DNA from: DASZIT01 sp036268775
GTDB lineage: Bacteria > Actinomycetota > Acidimicrobiia > Acidimicrobiales > RAAP-2
Reading direction: 5' to 3'
Assembly (NCBI GenBank): GCA_036268775.1
Contig: DATATM010000026.1
Location: 62,001 to 126,000, forward strand
Length of the DNA stretch: 64,000 nt
Shown: positions 16,563-24,962 of the stretch, one piece after another
Numbering within the stretch: the first letter of the stretch is position 1
Layout of the letters: each line of letters starts with the position of its first letter
Translations under genes and position numbers: made by a program
Notes under the pieces: model-generated
Told to the model about the DNA's origin: nothing
Databases searched by the model: none
What the model saw: only the letters and a program-made list of their open reading frames with translations

Positions 16563-16937
16563 CTAGGGGGCAGGAGGGGGTGTCGGGCCCGGGGGAGGTG
16601 GGCCGGCGGGCCCGGTTCCGGCAGAAGGAGGCGAACCGGGCGAAGGAGGCGAGGGCGCGTAGCCAAGAACACTGGCTCGCTGCCAGTACTCCTCGCTGCT
16701 GATGTCGCCCCGGGCGTAGCGGATCCGCAACTCGTTGATGGCCGAATCGGCCCCCGCCCATGGCGGCGCCCCCGCCGGCGGCCTCGGGCCGCCCACCCAC
16801 GACGCGGCCATGCCCGCGTGCGGGTGCCTCCGCCACCGCACCAGGGCGAGGATCGCGAGCACCACCAGGGCGGCGATCAGCACCAGGAAGATGATGCTGA
16901 TGACCGGGTGATGGGCATGATGGCCGTAGCGGAACAT
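16563..16937 (-). CDS. membrane protein with SHOCT domain
   Basis: A 124-aa protein with an N-terminal His-rich segment (GHHAHHP), one membrane helix (about residues 12-34, ISIIFLVLIAALVVLAILAL), a linker, and a SHOCT motif ELRIRYARGDISSEEYWQR near residue 80, followed by a Pro/Gly-rich tail. The start at ATG 16937 is decided by an AAGGAG site five bases upstream; the longer reading from 16958 would put that site inside the gene. SHOCT motifs occur on many short membrane proteins and may mediate oligomerisation. Confidence 0.8.
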   Translation of the reverse strand: MFRYGHHAHHPVISIIFLVLIAALVVLAILALVRWRRHPHAGMAASWVGGPRPPAGAPPWAGADSAINELRIRYARGDISSEEYWQRASVLGYAPSPPSPGSPPSAGTGPAGPPPPGPTPPPAP

Positions 16938-17003
16938 GGGCACTCCTTGGCTAAACACTCGTCATCGGCATGAAACCACACCCAGCGGTGGAATTACCGT
17001 CGG

Positions 17004-18026
17004 TCAGCTGAACAGCCCCGCCTTCACCGCCAGCTCCCGGAGGTCGGCCCAGGGCCGGGCCCCGACGTGGGAGATGATCTCCGCCGCGCACACCCCGCCC
17101 AGTCGGGCCGAGTCCTCCGGCGACAGCCCGTTGGTGATCCCGTAGAGGAACCCGGCCGCGAACAGGTCGCCGGCCCCAGTGGTGTCGACCACCGACTCGA
17201 CCGGCTCGGCGGGGATGGCGACGGTCCCCGCCGCGGTGACCACCACCGATCCGGCCGCCCCCCGGGTGAGGACGGCCAACACCCCGGTCTCCGCCACCGC
17301 CTCCACCGCGCCGTCGAAGTCAGTGGCCCCGAACAGCAGCATGATCTCGTCCTCGTTGGCGAACAGCATCTCCAGATCGCCGGTGAGGAGCTCGAGGAAC
17401 TCAGCCTGGTGGCTCTGCACGCAGAACGGGTCGGAGAGAGTGAGCGCCACTGCGGTGTCATGGGCGTGGGCCACATCGATCGCCTCCCGCATCCCTACCT
17501 TGGCCGCCGGCTGGTCCCACAGGTACCCCTCCAGATAGAGGACGCTGGCCGAGGACAGAAAGCGGCTGTTGAGGTCGCCGGGCCCGAAGTCAGACGCCAC
17601 CCCGAGGTGGGTGGCCATGGTGCGCTCGGCGTCATCGGTGACCAGCACCAGACAGTGCCCGGTCACCGCCGTCCCCGGCACCGCCTGGGTCGGGGTCGGA
17701 TCGAAGGCCACCCCGATGGAGCGGATGTCGTGGGTGAACGCCTGTCCGAGGGCGTCGTCGGCCACCCGGCCGATGAACGCCGCCCGGCCCCCCAGCGCCG
17801 CCACCCCGGCCACCGTGTTGGCGGCCGAGCCGCCCGACGCCTCGGTGGTCGTCCCCAGGGTGTCGTAGATGGCCTCCGAGCGGGCCAGGTCGACCAGCGC
17901 CATGGTGCCCTTCACCAGCCCCAGTTTCTCCAGATCGGCATCCTTGGCCGGGGCCAGTACGTCGACCAAGGCATTGCCGATGGCCACCACGTCGAGGGTC
18001 GGATTGTTGTCGTGTTCGTTGTCCAC
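17004..18026 (-). CDS. PfkB-family carbohydrate/nucleoside kinase
   Basis: A 340-aa ribokinase-fold kinase. The two PfkB signatures are visible: GGSAANTVAGVAALGG near residue 65 and the catalytic DTTGAGDLFAAGFLYG near residue 290, with the Asp base. It resembles the adenosine/inosine-guanosine kinase branch (VDVLA near the N-terminus and FANEDE in the core). The likely role is nucleoside or sugar phosphorylation; the substrate is uncertain. It is divergent from pepN with only 23 bases between start codons. Confidence 0.88.
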   Translation of the reverse strand: MDNEHDNNPTLDVVAIGNALVDVLAPAKDADLEKLGLVKGTMALVDLARSEAIYDTLGTTTEASGGSAANTVAGVAALGGRAAFIGRVADDALGQAFTHDIRSIGVAFDPTPTQAVPGTAVTGHCLVLVTDDAERTMATHLGVASDFGPGDLNSRFLSSASVLYLEGYLWDQPAAKVGMREAIDVAHAHDTAVALTLSDPFCVQSHQAEFLELLTGDLEMLFANEDEIMLLFGATDFDGAVEAVAETGVLAVLTRGAAGSVVVTAAGTVAIPAEPVESVVDTTGAGDLFAAGFLYGITNGLSPEDSARLGGVCAAEIISHVGARPWADLRELAVKAGLFS

Positions 18027-18032
18027 GGTGCG

Positions 18033-18042
18033 ACGGTAGCCT
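18033..18042. promoter_or_regulatory. bidirectional promoter core with overlapping -10 boxes
   Basis: Second copy of ACGGTAGCCT. TACCGT on the minus strand (18038-18033) lies six bases before the GTG of the kinase; TAGCCT on the plus strand (18037-18042) lies seven bases before the ATG of pepN. Each -35 region must therefore lie in or near the other gene's start region. Confidence 0.65.
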
Positions 18043-18049
18043 GCCCGCC

Positions 18050-20626
18050 ATGAGCACTACGACCGATGACCCGTCCACCTACCGTCTGGCCACCACCGTC
18101 GTGCCCCACCGGTACCGGCTGGAACTGACTCCCGACCTCGATGCCGCCGCCTTCGCCGGCGACGCGGTGATCGACGTGACGGTCAAGGAGGCCGTCGGCT
18201 CCATCACCCTCAACGCCGCCGAGTTGGACATCACCTCCGCCGAACTGACCGAGACCAGCGGCCGCACCCTCGCCTCCACCCGGGTCGACCTCGACGAGGA
18301 GGAGGAGCGGGCCACCATCACCTTCCCCGAGGCCCTCACCCCCGGTCCCGCCACCCTCCACCTCACCTTCACCGGGATCCTCAACGACAAGCTCCACGGC
18401 TTCTACCGCTCCACCTTCACCGACGATGCCGGCGTCGAGCACCTGATCGCCACCACCCAGATGGAAGCCACCGACGCCCGCCGGGCCTTCCCCTGCTGGG
18501 ACGAGCCCGACACCAAGGCCGTCTTCGAAGTGGCCCTGGTGGTCGACGAGAACCTGGCCGCCTACTCCAACGGTCCGGTGGTGGCGGAGACCCCGGTCGA
18601 TGGTGGCAAGAAGCGGGTGGCCTTCGCCCCCACCATGGTGATGTCCACCTACCTGGTCGCCTTCATCGTCGGCCCCCTGGAGGCGACCCCCCCGACCGAC
18701 GTCGGCGGGGTGCCCCTCCGCATCGTCTATCCCCCCGGCAAGGCCCACCTCACCCCCTTCGCCCTGGAGGTTGGCGCCCACGCCCTTCGGTTCTTCACCG
18801 ACTACTTCGGGATCCCCTACCCGGCCGACAAGCTCGACCTGGTTGCCATTCCCGACTTCGCCTTCGGAGCGATGGAGAACCTCGGCTGCGTGACCTTCCG
18901 GGAGTCGGTGTTGCTGGTCGACCCCGACCAGGCCGCCCGCACCGAGCTCGAGCGGGTGGCTGATGTCATCTGCCATGAGATCGCCCACATGTGGTTCGGC
19001 GACCTGGTCACCATGAAGTGGTGGAACGGGATCTGGCTCAACGAAGCGTTCGCCACCTTCATGGAGGTGCTGGCCGTCGACGCCTTCCAGCCGGAGTGGC
19101 AACGCTGGGTCAGCTTCGGGGTGGAGCGGGAGGCGGCCATGGCCGTCGACGGGCTCCACTCCACCCGGCCGGTGGAATTCCCGGTCGGCCGGCCGGAAGA
19201 GGCCCAGGGGATGTTCGACGTCCTCACCTATCAAAAGGGGGGGAGCGTGCTCCGGATGCTCGAGCAGTTCCTCGGCCCCGACGTCTTCCGGGACGGCATC
19301 CGCGATTACCTCACCACCCACCGCTACGGCAACACCGAGACCTCCGATCTGTGGGACGCCCTGGAGCGCTCCAGCGGACGACCGGTCCGCGACATCATGG
19401 ACACCTGGATCAACCAGGGGGGCTATCCCCTCATCCGGGTGGGCGAGGACGGCAGCCTGACCCAGGCCCCGTTCTCCTACCGCGGCGATCCCGGAGGGGC
19501 GATCGGCTCGGCCTGGAAGGTCCCGGTGCTGTTGCGCTCCCTCCAGGACGCCGACCCCGACCCGGTGCCTGTCCTCTTGAACGGGACCGGTGCCGCGGAG
19601 GCCGGGACCGTCGACGACCGGCTGGTCAATGCCGGGGGATCCGGCTTCTACCGGGTCTCCTACCCCACCGCCACCGTCGAGCGGCTGGCCGCCGGGCTGG
19701 GCGGGCTGGCCCCGCTGGAGCGGTACAACCTGGTCTCCGACGCCTGGGCCGCCGCCCTGTCGGGACAGGGACCGCTCCCCGACCTCCTGCGTCTGGCCGG
19801 CGCCCTGGCCACCTCCGGCGAGCGGGACCCGAGTGTGTGGTCGGTGATCCTCGGTGCACTGGGCATGGCCGACCGGGTGATCCCCGACGACGACCGGCCC
19901 GCCCTCCAGCGGGCCATCCGCACCCTGTTGGGCCCGCTAGCCGCCGAGCTCGGCTGGGACCCCCGTCCCGACGACACCGAGCGCACCCCGCCGCTCCGGT
20001 CCTCGGTGCTCCGCACCCTCGGGACCATCGGGGCCGACGAGACGGTGCGGGCCGAAGCCACCCGTCGCTTCGCCGCCGCTCCCGGCACCCCGCTCCATCC
20101 CGACACCGAGTCCACCGTCTTGGACATCGTCGCCACCACCGGTGGGGAGGCGGAGTACGAGGCGTACCTCGCCCGATACCGCAACCCGTCCACCCCCCAA
20201 GAGGAGAACCGCTACCTCTACGCGCTGGCCTCCTTCGATGACCCGGCGCTGTCCAATCGCACCTTCGACCTGGCCATGAGCGAGGTGCGCACCCAGAACG
20301 CCCCGTTCGTGATCCAGTCCCTGGTGGTCAACCGAAAGACCGGGCCGGCCATCTGGCATCGGGTCACCGAGGAGTGGGACGCCATGGTGGCCAAGTTCCC
20401 CTCCAACATCCTCCCCCGGATGCTCGACGGGGTCCGGGTGCTCTGCAGCCCGGCGTCGCTGGCCGCCGAGGTCACCGCCTTCATCGAGAGCCACCCGCTC
20501 CCGGCCGGCGGCAAGTCGGTCGAGCAGATCCTCGAGCGGCTGGCAGTCAATGTCGCCTTCGCCGAGCGGGAGGGCGGTGGGCTGACCGCCTCCTTCGTCG
20601 AGACGCTGGGCCCGCTGGCCGATTAA
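18050..20626 (+). CDS. pepN: aminopeptidase N, M1 metallopeptidase
   Basis: Zinc aminopeptidase of 858 aa, the full actinobacterial length. The exopeptidase motif GAMEN is at residues 273-277, the zinc site HEIAH at 309-313 with the third ligand Glu in WLNEAFA 18 residues on. The C-terminal half is the ERAP1-like helical domain. It releases N-terminal residues in peptide turnover. It has no signal peptide. The start is the ATG seven bases after the TAGCCT box, so the mRNA is predicted leaderless. It is convergent with uspA, six bases apart. Confidence 0.96.
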   Translation: MSTTTDDPSTYRLATTVVPHRYRLELTPDLDAAAFAGDAVIDVTVKEAVGSITLNAAELDITSAELTETSGRTLASTRVDLDEEEERATITFPEALTPGPATLHLTFTGILNDKLHGFYRSTFTDDAGVEHLIATTQMEATDARRAFPCWDEPDTKAVFEVALVVDENLAAYSNGPVVAETPVDGGKKRVAFAPTMVMSTYLVAFIVGPLEATPPTDVGGVPLRIVYPPGKAHLTPFALEVGAHALRFFTDYFGIPYPADKLDLVAIPDFAFGAMENLGCVTFRESVLLVDPDQAARTELERVADVICHEIAHMWFGDLVTMKWWNGIWLNEAFATFMEVLAVDAFQPEWQRWVSFGVEREAAMAVDGLHSTRPVEFPVGRPEEAQGMFDVLTYQKGGSVLRMLEQFLGPDVFRDGIRDYLTTHRYGNTETSDLWDALERSSGRPVRDIMDTWINQGGYPLIRVGEDGSLTQAPFSYRGDPGGAIGSAWKVPVLLRSLQDADPDPVPVLLNGTGAAEAGTVDDRLVNAGGSGFYRVSYPTATVERLAAGLGGLAPLERYNLVSDAWAAALSGQGPLPDLLRLAGALATSGERDPSVWSVILGALGMADRVIPDDDRPALQRAIRTLLGPLAAELGWDPRPDDTERTPPLRSSVLRTLGTIGADETVRAEATRRFAAAPGTPLHPDTESTVLDIVATTGGEAEYEAYLARYRNPSTPQEENRYLYALASFDDPALSNRTFDLAMSEVRTQNAPFVIQSLVVNRKTGPAIWHRVTEEWDAMVAKFPSNILPRMLDGVRVLCSPASLAAEVTAFIESHPLPAGGKSVEQILERLAVNVAFAEREGGGLTASFVETLGPLAD

Positions 20627-20632
20627 GAGAGG

Positions 20633-21097
20633 TCAGCCGCGGCTGGCGCTGCTGGTATTGACGATCAACACATCGCAATCGGCGTGATGGGCGATGCGGT
20701 TGGGCACACTTCCGAGCAGGTAGCGCTTGGCCCCGGTCATCCCCTGGTTCCCGACCACGATCAGCCCGGCTCCGACATCGGTGGCCACGTCGAGGATGGC
20801 GTCGGCCGGCGGGACGTCGAGGGCGTGGACCCGCACGTCGGTGGCCCCGCTCTCGGCGGCGATTTCCTTGCCTCGCTGGAGGATCTTGTCGGCGTCCTCG
20901 CTGGGGCTCACCTTCCATCCGAGCTCGGAGGGGATCTCGCTGCGCTCGCTCTCCAGCCGTCCGGCGGAGACCGGCCGGTAGGCGCTGACCAGGTGCAGCC
21001 GGGACTGGGGCTGGGTGGCCGCCAACTCGGCTGCCCTCCTGACCGCAAAGGTCGCCGTGGTGGAACCGTCGGTGCCTACAACAATGGCGTCGTACAT
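20633..21097 (-). CDS. universal stress protein family protein
   Basis: UspA-domain protein of 154 aa. It begins MYDAIVVGTDGSTTA and carries the nucleotide-binding pattern VVGNQGMTGAKRYLLGSVPNR (GxxGxxxxxxGS), which marks the ATP-binding class. I chose ATG 21097 because the domain begins there; upstream readings are shadow sequence of other genes. Proteins of this group aid survival in stress or slow growth. It is divergent from the UPF0016 transporter and nearly touches pepN at its 3' end. Confidence 0.9.
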   Translation of the reverse strand: MYDAIVVGTDGSTTATFAVRRAAELAATQPQSRLHLVSAYRPVSAGRLESERSEIPSELGWKVSPSEDADKILQRGKEIAAESGATDVRVHALDVPPADAILDVATDVGAGLIVVGNQGMTGAKRYLLGSVPNRIAHHADCDVLIVNTSSASRG

Positions 21098-21220
21098 CGC
21101 TGTCGCCCAGCCTCTCATCAGCAATCGGTTACGGAGCGCCCATGATAGGTCGAGCCGGGCGTTCCCGGCCTCTTTCACCCCCCTACACCGGCGGGGCTCC
21201 CGGTTCCCTAACCTGAGCCA

Positions 21221-21808
21221 GTGAATCTCGGCATCACCCTCACGGTATTCCTCCTCATCGCCTTGGCGGAGCTCCCCGACAAGACGATGATCGCCGTCCT
21301 GATCATGGGGAGCCGCTCCCGGCCGGTCCTGGTCTGGATCGGCGCCGTCCTCGCCTTTGCCGTCCACGTCACCGTGGCGGTGGCGGTCGGTCGCCTCCTC
21401 CAGCTCCTTCCCCACCGCTGGGTCGAAGGCGTCACCACCGCGCTGTTCGCCGCCGGCGCCGTCTATCTCTTCTTCGTTCCCGAGAAAGCGGAGGAGGACA
21501 AAGGCGAGGAGGAGGCCGATCAGGCCCGGAAGGGCTTGAAGACCATCGCCGCCGCCTTCCTGGTGATCCTGGTCGGCGAGTTCGGGGACCTGACCCAGAT
21601 CCTCACCGCCAATCTGGCCGCCAAGTACCACGCCGCGGTGTCGGTGTTCGTCGGCGCCCTGGCCGGGCTGGCAGCGGCTTCCGCCTTGGCCGCCTTCGGG
21701 GGGAAGGCCCTCCTCCGGGTGATGCCGGTGGCGTTGATCCGCAAGGCCGGTGGCGTGGTCCTGGCCGGATTCGCGGTCTACACCCTGGTCACCCTGGTCC
21801 GGGGTTGA
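21221..21808 (+). CDS. UPF0016/GDT1-type cation transporter
   Basis: A 195-aa membrane protein with six hydrophobic helices in two homologous halves. The family motif E-x-(G/P)-D-(K/R)-T/S appears twice: ELPDKT near residue 16 and EFGDLTQ near residue 122, separated by a charged cytoplasmic loop (EKAEEDKGEEEADQ). Family members export Mn2+ or exchange Ca2+/H+. A TAACCT box six bases before the GTG start implies a leaderless mRNA. Confidence 0.88.
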   Translation: MNLGITLTVFLLIALAELPDKTMIAVLIMGSRSRPVLVWIGAVLAFAVHVTVAVAVGRLLQLLPHRWVEGVTTALFAAGAVYLFFVPEKAEEDKGEEEADQARKGLKTIAAAFLVILVGEFGDLTQILTANLAAKYHAAVSVFVGALAGLAAASALAAFGGKALLRVMPVALIRKAGGVVLAGFAVYTLVTLVRG

Positions 21809-21865
21809 CCGCCCCCCTTCCCCGCCGGTGTGCCCCGGTCCCCACCGGCGTGCCAGGCTGCACCC

Positions 21866-22564
21866 ATGGCCGCCACCCGCACCAGCCCCTCGGCCGCCGC
21901 CGGCGGGGTTGACGACCCCGAAAGCCGCCGCCGGCGACTCTTCGCCCTGGCCCGGGAAGCCACCGGGTTCATGCCTGACGACGAAGGCGAGGCACTCCAT
22001 GGCGCCGCCGAGCGGGCCGGAGCCTCCTTCCCCGACGCCACTTTCGTCGAGATCGGGGCGTGGTGCGGCAAGTCGGCCGTCTACATCGGTGCCGCCGCCG
22101 AGCGGACCGCGGCGGTCCTGTTCTCTCTCGACCACCACCACGGCTCCGAGGAGAACCAGGTGGGATGGGAGCACCACGACGCCACCCTGATCGATGCCGC
22201 CACCGGGCGCATCGACACCCTCCCCCACTGGCGCCGGACCATCGTCGGGGCCGGGCTGGAGCCGTCGGTGATCGGCCTGGTCGGCGACTCGTCCACCGTC
22301 GCCTCCCGCTGGTCGAGCCCGCTCGCCTTCTGCTTCATCGACGGCGGCCACGGGGCCGAACCGGCCTGGGCCGACTTCCGGGGATGGTCACCCCACGTCG
22401 CGGTGGGGGGTTGGCTGGCCATTCACGACGTGTTCCCCGATCCCGCCGACGGGGGCCGCCCGCCCTACGAGTTGTGGCGGGCCGCGCTTGATTCGGGGGA
22501 GTTCATCGAAGACGGCGAGTGTGGCTCACTGCGGGTGGTGCGACGGGTGGGCGAACCCGGCTAA
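21866..22564 (+). CDS. class I SAM-dependent methyltransferase
   Basis: A 232-aa methyltransferase of the Methyltransf_24 type. The SAM-binding motif I is FVEIGAWCGKSAVYIG, followed by LFSLDHHHGS, and the metal/active region is CFIDGGHGAEPAWADF with WLAIHDVFPD. The start is placed at ATG 21866; the frame upstream adds only unsupported residues. Relatives methylate small molecules such as sugars or antibiotics; the substrate is unknown. Its stop codon is embedded in a 13-bp hairpin. Confidence 0.8.
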   Translation: MAATRTSPSAAAGGVDDPESRRRRLFALAREATGFMPDDEGEALHGAAERAGASFPDATFVEIGAWCGKSAVYIGAAAERTAAVLFSLDHHHGSEENQVGWEHHDATLIDAATGRIDTLPHWRRTIVGAGLEPSVIGLVGDSSTVASRWSSPLAFCFIDGGHGAEPAWADFRGWSPHVAVGGWLAIHDVFPDPADGGRPPYELWRAALDSGEFIEDGECGSLRVVRRVGEPG

Positions 22565-22593
22565 TTGGCCGGCAACCACCCCGGCCAATTAGC
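22560..22593. terminator. 13-bp perfect hairpin between convergent stop codons
   Basis: GCTAATTGGCCGG (22560-22572), 8-base loop, CCGGCCAATTAGC (22581-22593). The left arm contains the TAA of the methyltransferase gene; the right arm ends in the TAG of the GlsB-like gene on the other strand. It has no T-run on either side, so it is probably a bidirectional 3'-end structure or a barrier to convergent transcription. Confidence 0.7.
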
Positions 22594-22946
22594 TAACGCC
22601 GCCGCTCCACCGGGTAGGAGCCCGAAGAGTCGAGGGACCGCCGGTGGGCCGGGCTGGCGGCATACAGCGCCACCGCCACCGCGGCGATACCGATCTCGAG
22701 CAGTAGGCTCAGGCTGCCGATGTGGAGGACGTGGCGACCGACGAAGCCGCCCACGATGGAGCCGATGAGACCGAGCATCAGCGTGGCCAGCAGTCCGATG
22801 GACTGGCGTCCGGGGATGACCAGACGGCCGAGGGCCCCGATGATCAGTCCGACCACGATCGAGCTGATGATGGCGCCGATGGCCAGCCCGATGATCGGGA
22901 AGACGATGAACACCACCACCAGGATGATCAGCAGGACGGCGAGCAC
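22593..22946 (-). CDS. GlsB/YeaQ/YmgE-type membrane protein
   Basis: A 117-aa protein with three hydrophobic segments. The Gly-rich pattern GALGRLVIPGRQSIGLLAT, then GLIGSIVGGFVGR, is characteristic of the GlsB/YeaQ (transglycosylase-associated) family. It is a stress-linked inner-membrane protein of unknown biochemistry. TAAATT six bases before its GTG suggests a leaderless mRNA. The tail after residue 98 is short, polar and basic. Confidence 0.85.
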   Translation of the reverse strand: MLAVLLIILVVVFIVFPIIGLAIGAIISSIVVGLIIGALGRLVIPGRQSIGLLATLMLGLIGSIVGGFVGRHVLHIGSLSLLLEIGIAAVAVALYAASPAHRRSLDSSGSYPVERRR

Positions 22947-23025
22947 CCCACCAATTTACCTGGTCGGGGGGGAGATCACACCGCGAACCTCAGCGGCCGG
23001 GCGCCCAGGCATCGGCGCGGTCGGC

Positions 23026-24129
23026 TCAGCCCCTCGGCCCGGCTCCCCGCGACGGATAGGCCGGCTCCACCGGGGCTTCCGGCGCCGGCTCGGTGAGGTC
23101 GAGGTGGGTCGGCAACCCGTCGCCGCGGAACAGTCCCGACGCCAAGGTGGTCCGGCTCAACGCATCGGCGGCCAGGATGATCGCCCCCGCGGTATAGGTG
23201 GACCGCTCCAGCGGCGGGAAGGTCGCCTCTTCCGGATAGACCATCCCGGTCCAGTAGGAACCGTCCTCGTTGCGGAGGGCCTGGACCCAGGTAAGCAGTT
23301 GGCGGCCGGCGTCGTCCATCCCCAGCGCGTCGAGGGCCAGGACGCACTCGGCCGTTTCCGCGGCGGTGACCCATTCGCCGGTCGAAACACACCGGACCCC
23401 GAAACCCTCCATGACGAAGGTGGACCACGACGCCTCGATGCAACGCCGAGCCGCTTCGCCGGTGACCGCTCCAGACAGCACCGGGTAGTACCAGTCCATG
23501 GCGAACTCCACCTTGGGGGCGAAGGCCGACGGGTTGTAGGCGATGGCGTGGGCCAGCCGGCCGGCGGCGAACTCCCAGTCCGGCCGTTCGTGGCCGAGGC
23601 GCTCGGCGGCGGCGATGGCACAACGGAGGCTGTGATAGATCGACGACGATCCGGTGAGCAGCGCGTACTCCTCGGCGAAACCCGATGCATCCAGTGACCA
23701 GCGGATGGAGCCGTCGTTCCGCCGCCAGCGCAACACGAAGTCGACCCCCGCCTCCAGCGACGGCCAGAGGGCTTCGAGGCCCTCGATGTCCCCCGTCGAG
23801 ATGTAGCGGTGCCAGGCGCCGGTGGCCAAATAGGCACAGACGTTGGTGTCCAGGCGGGCGTCCTTCACCCCGCTGGCCACGTAGTAGTTGAACCAGCTGC
23901 CGTCGGGAAGCTGGTTGTCCACCAACCACTGGTAGGCGAGGTCCGCCTCGGCGTCGAAGCCGCAGGCGGTCAGGGCCATCGCCGCCTCGACGTGGTTCCA
24001 GGGGTCACAGTGACCACCGGGGAACCAGGGGATCATACCGTCGTCGCGTTGGAGGTCGGCGATCGACTGGGCCGTCTGGACCACCTGGGCGGTGGTGAGG
24101 ATGCCCGGGACCTCGGGAACCGATCTCAC
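23026..24129 (-). CDS. alpha/alpha-toroid (prenyltransferase-like) protein
   Basis: A 367-aa protein of the six-hairpin/prenyltransferase-squalene cyclase superfamily. Repeated helix-turn units carry DGMIPWFPGGHCDPWNHVEA, LPDGSWFNYY, NDGSIRW and NEDGSYWTGM; these DGSW-like turns mark the toroid. It has no DxDD cyclase motif, so it is more likely a glycosidase- or scaffold-like member than a terpene cyclase. The start is GTG 24129, overlapping the methyltransferase stop as GTGA. It is the last gene of the GT4-methyltransferase-toroid operon. Confidence 0.75.
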   Translation of the reverse strand: MRSVPEVPGILTTAQVVQTAQSIADLQRDDGMIPWFPGGHCDPWNHVEAAMALTACGFDAEADLAYQWLVDNQLPDGSWFNYYVASGVKDARLDTNVCAYLATGAWHRYISTGDIEGLEALWPSLEAGVDFVLRWRRNDGSIRWSLDASGFAEEYALLTGSSSIYHSLRCAIAAAERLGHERPDWEFAAGRLAHAIAYNPSAFAPKVEFAMDWYYPVLSGAVTGEAARRCIEASWSTFVMEGFGVRCVSTGEWVTAAETAECVLALDALGMDDAGRQLLTWVQALRNEDGSYWTGMVYPEEATFPPLERSTYTAGAIILAADALSRTTLASGLFRGDGLPTHLDLTEPAPEAPVEPAYPSRGAGPRG

Positions 24130-24962
24130 GCCCCGACCCCGGCCTCGACCTCGATGTCCGACACCGACTTCGACGATGCCGGCGAACCGGTGGGCTCGGC
24201 CCCCAAACGGGTGACCGCCCCTCGGCCCTCGGACCGGTCGCCCGCCTCGGTCGGCTTGTGGAGGTACAGCACCAGGCTCTTGCCCATCAACGGGTTGAGC
24301 ACCCGCTCGGCATAGCGGGTGACCTTCGGCGCCTTGACGATGTCCCAGGCCAACAGACGGTGGTAGGCGGCGACGGCCGGATGATCGTCCTTGGCCGGGC
24401 CGACCAGACAACGGAGCCACCAGTAGGGGGAGTGGAGCCCGTGGGCATGGTGACTGCCGACTTCGGTCAGCCCGGTGGCTTCCAGCCGCCGGGTGAGCTC
24501 GGGGTGACGGTAGATGCGGATGTGGCCGCCGGGGACGTTGTGATACTCGTCGGAGAGGGCCCAGTTGACGAATTCCGGCCCACAGCGGGGCACGGTGACC
24601 GCCATCGACCCCCCGGGGCGAAGGACCCGGGCCAGTTCGGCCATGGCCGTCTCGTCGGCGGGGATGTGCTCGAGGATCTCCGAGGCGATCACCCGATCGA
24701 AGGACCCGTCGGAGAACGGCAGCTGCAAGGCGTCACCCTGGACGGAGCCGACCCGGCTGGTCACCGGGTCGAGCTCTCCGGCGTCGGCCATCGCCCCGAA
24801 AGTGTCGAGCACCTTGCGGACCTCGTCGCCACCGGCATCGAAGGCAACCACTTCCGCCCCGAGCCGGGCCGCCTGGTAGGCGTGACGGCCGAAGCCGCAA
24901 CCCAGGTCGAGCAGGCGATCGCCGGCCTGGAGGCCGAGCTTCCGGTAGTCGACGGTCAACAC
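24126..24962 (-). CDS. class I SAM-dependent methyltransferase
   Basis: A 278-aa UbiE/type 11 methyltransferase. Motif I is LLDLGCGFGRHAYQAA; VVAFDAGGDEV, GDALQLPFSDGSFD and VLRPGGSMAVTVP follow in order. The central insertion with RIYRHPELTRRLEATGL is common in glycolipid methyltransferases. It overlaps the glycosyltransferase gene by seven bases and the toroid gene by four, so the three proteins are made together. The product may be a methylated glycolipid or polysaccharide; this is inference from context. Confidence 0.85.
   Translation of the reverse strand: MLTVDYRKLGLQAGDRLLDLGCGFGRHAYQAARLGAEVVAFDAGGDEVRKVLDTFGAMADAGELDPVTSRVGSVQGDALQLPFSDGSFDRVIASEILEHIPADETAMAELARVLRPGGSMAVTVPRCGPEFVNWALSDEYHNVPGGHIRIYRHPELTRRLEATGLTEVGSHHAHGLHSPYWWLRCLVGPAKDDHPAVAAYHRLLAWDIVKAPKVTRYAERVLNPLMGKSLVLYLHKPTEAGDRSEGRGAVTRLGAEPTGSPASSKSVSDIEVEAGVGA

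Noticed and set aside
21098..22351. Upstream part of a long minus-strand frame ending in the universal stress gene
   Set aside because: It is antisense to the UPF0016 transporter and methyltransferase genes; the UspA domain starts at MYDAIVVGTDGS.
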